Source of the DNA: an uncultured Collinsella sp.
GTDB lineage: Bacteria > Actinomycetota > Coriobacteriia > Coriobacteriales > Coriobacteriaceae
Assembly (NCBI GenBank): GCA_900757235.1
Contig: CAAENB010000138.1
Coordinates: 1 to 7,782, forward strand
Reading direction: 5' to 3'
DNA length: 7,782 nucleotides
Program-made: the position numbers and the translations under genes
Shown here: piece by piece, positions 6,469 through 7,782 of the stretch
Layout of the letters: each line of letters opens with the position of its first letter
Position numbering within the stretch: the first letter of the stretch is position 1
Notes under the pieces: model-generated
What the model was told of the DNA's origin: nothing
The model's input: only the letters and a program-made list of their open reading frames with translations
Databases searched by the model: none

Positions 6469-6511
6469 AAAGCAAAAACCAACACAAAGGTACCTGGCCC
6501 CTTTGTGGTGG
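6469..6511 (-). terminator. Dispersed palindrome, copy 3: second terminator after moaC-mobB
   Basis: CCAACACAAAGG (6479-6490) pairs with CCTTTGTGGTGG (6500-6511), 11 of 12 pairs, around a 9-base loop. On the minus strand the stem is followed by TTTTTGCTTT. It differs from copy 2 at two positions in 43, one in the stem and one in the loop. It lies about 60 bases beyond the moaC-mobB stop, behind a first hairpin. Confidence 0.7.
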
Positions 6512-6540
6512 AAGTGACGTTTGCCCAGATAAAACCTTCC

Positions 6541-6569
6541 AAAATAAACCTGTCCCTTTTTGGCAGGTT
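6541..6569 (-). terminator. Hairpin directly after the moaC-mobB stop
   Basis: On the minus strand AACCTG (6564-6569) pairs with CAGGTT (6547-6552). A bulged CC/GG extension inside closes over an A run, and TATTTT follows. The stem starts at the base after the TAA stop codon. This fits a compact Rho-independent terminator and forms a tandem pair with the element at 6469-6511. Confidence 0.65.
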
Positions 6570-7782
6570 TTAGGCCAGATGGTCCTGAATCAGATCGCAG
6601 ATGGCTCGGGCGTCGTTGATGTTGATGGCTCGGGTCGCAAAGCCGGCGTCGAAGGCCTGACGCGCCAGGGCCTCGTTGCAGGCAAGGGCCAGCGTGTGAC
6701 CGTCGACCAGGTCGAGCGAGCTCTTGCCGCGCAGACGGTCGACACCGGAGCGCGCGACCACGATGTTGTCGAAGCCCTCGGTCTTGTAACCCTCGATGAT
6801 CACCACATCGACATCGTTGTAGCGCGACAGCAGCTCGCGCGCGGGCATCTCGTCCTCCTCGCGCGTGTCGGCGTACTCCGCCCAGCGCGTGGCGCAGATG
6901 AGGCCCACGTGCTTGGATCCGGCCTGGTGATGGCGCCAGGTGTCCTTAGCGGGCACGTCGATATCAAAGCCGTGGTGCCCATGATGCTTGAGCGAACCCA
7001 CGCGCAGACCGCGGCGGGTGAGCTCGGCAATGACCTTCTCGACGAGCGTGGTCTTGCCCGAGTTTTGGTAGCCGATAAACGCGATCGCGGGGACGGCCGG
7101 CGCCGGAGCTGCGGACGCGGCGGCGACGGGTGCGCTCGCGGGCGCGGCACCGTCGGCGACCACGGACTCAACAGCAGCGGCCTGACGCTCTGCACGATCC
7201 CACACGCCCGAGCGGCCGCCTTCCTTGTGCAGCAGGCGAACGTCGACGATCTCCATGCCGCGATCGACCGCCTTGCACATGTCATAGATGGTCAGGCACG
7301 CGGCACTCGCGCCGGTCAGGGCCTCCATCTCGATACCGGTCTTGCCCGTTACGCCGGCTGTGACCAGCACGTGAAAGCCAACCTGCCCGTCCGCGCGCGG
7401 CGGCGCCCAGCTCTCGGGCACGTCCTCGACAGGCGTCCCCGCCGGCGCGATAGGCTCGATATCGCATTTACTCTTGGTAATGAGCAGCGGATGGCACATG
7501 GGAATGATGTCGCTCGTGCGCTTGATGGCCATAATGCCCGCCACGCGCGCGCAGGCGAGCACGTCGCCCTTTTTGGCGCGGTCCTGCAGCACCATGGCCT
7601 GCGTCTCGGGATGCATGAGGATGGTGCCCTCAGCGATGGCGATGCGATGGGTCTCGGCCTTGTCGGACACGTCGACCATGCGTACCTCGCCCTTGGCGTC
7701 CACGTGCGTCAGCTCGTCGCGACAGGCGTCGCGGGCGGTGTCGGTAGCAGCGCTGACAGTCGGCCGCGCGGACGCGTCGGCA
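6570..7782 (-). CDS. moaC-mobB: MoaC-MobB fusion, molybdenum cofactor biosynthesis (5' end off window)
   Basis: MoaC makes cyclic pyranopterin monophosphate from the MoaA product; MobB is a GTP-binding partner of MobA in guanine-dinucleotide cofactor formation. Counting from the GTG codon at 7703, residues 1-168 are MoaC, with KKGDVLACARVAGI, MCHPL (69-73), GIEMEAL (E125, E127) and YDMCKAVD (catalytic-type D141, K144). A Pro/Ala-rich linker covers about 169-206. MobB covers 207-377, with P-loop GYQNSGKTT (211-219), a His-rich KHHGHHGFDID segment and VVIIEGYK (301-307). The frame stays open upstream of 7703 to the window edge, and LTHVDAKGE across that point matches the normal MoaC start. The GTG is therefore not the real start. 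The upstream residues are Ala/Thr/Asp-rich, like a linker, so another domain may precede. MoaC carries an extra segment at about 83-108. The product is cytoplasmic. Two terminators follow it. Confidence 0.95.
   Translation of the reverse strand, partial: ADASARPTVSAATDTARDACRDELTHVDAKGEVRMVDVSDKAETHRIAIAEGTILMHPETQAMVLQDRAKKGDVLACARVAGIMAIKRTSDIIPMCHPLLITKSKCDIEPIAPAGTPVEDVPESWAPPRADGQVGFHVLVTAGVTGKTGIEMEALTGASAACLTIYDMCKAVDRGMEIVDVRLLHKEGGRSGVWDRAERQAAAVESVVADGAAPASAPVAAASAAPAPAVPAIAFIGYQNSGKTTLVEKVIAELTRRGLRVGSLKHHGHHGFDIDVPAKDTWRHHQAGSKHVGLICATRWAEYADTREEDEMPARELLSRYNDVDVVIIEGYKTEGFDNIVVARSGVDRLRGKSSLDLVDGHTLALACNEALARQAFDAGFATRAININDARAICDLIQDHLA

Noticed and set aside
3938..6511. CRISPR-like array
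   Set aside because: The three repeats are over 900 bases apart with genes between them, so they are dispersed hairpins and not an array.
7701..7703. GTG as the start of MoaC-MobB
   Set aside because: Residues encoded before it (LTH) already match the MoaC start, and the frame is open to the window edge.

Overview
The window looks like part of a high-GC Gram-positive genome, most likely a gut actinobacterium of the class Coriobacteriia (Collinsella-like). The clues are GC-rich housekeeping genes with G/C third positions, a sortase-anchored surface protein of a style common in that class (beta-helix, pilin-type isopeptide domains, LPxTG-like tail), and small GC-rich hairpins scattered between genes. 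The taxon is inferred from style and was not tested by a search.

All four genes read leftward on the minus strand. From right to left: (1) 6570-7782, a MoaC-MobB fusion for molybdenum cofactor synthesis whose N-terminus lies beyond the right edge; (2) 5024-6304, a 12-helix MFS exporter-type transporter; (3) 3979-4800, a Cof-type HAD-IIB phosphatase; (4) 1-3478, a very large cell-surface adhesin whose last few residues lie beyond the left edge. The adhesin has no stop inside the window and is easy to miss. The long plus-strand open frames in the same region are its antisense shadows.

The genes do not form one obvious pathway. Each gap holds hairpins. One palindromic element is present three times (3938-3965, 4885-4927, 6469-6511), each time just downstream of a stop codon. 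Two copies carry a T-rich tail on the minus strand, so they probably end transcription of moaC-mobB and of the transporter. This makes the genes separate transcription units. The phosphatase promoter begins right behind one of these elements.

The adhesin and its roughly 500-base upstream region are visibly more AT-rich than the other three genes and look like an accessory surface locus. The most notable signal is a run of nine G (coding strand) at 3297-3305, just after the signal peptide. Gain or loss of one G would cause early termination in either shifted frame, so the adhesin is a strong candidate for on/off phase variation. The same protein carries seven Gly-rich beta-helix turns, two pilin-like domains with the K/E/N triad expected for internal isopeptide bonds, and an LPLSG sorting signal.
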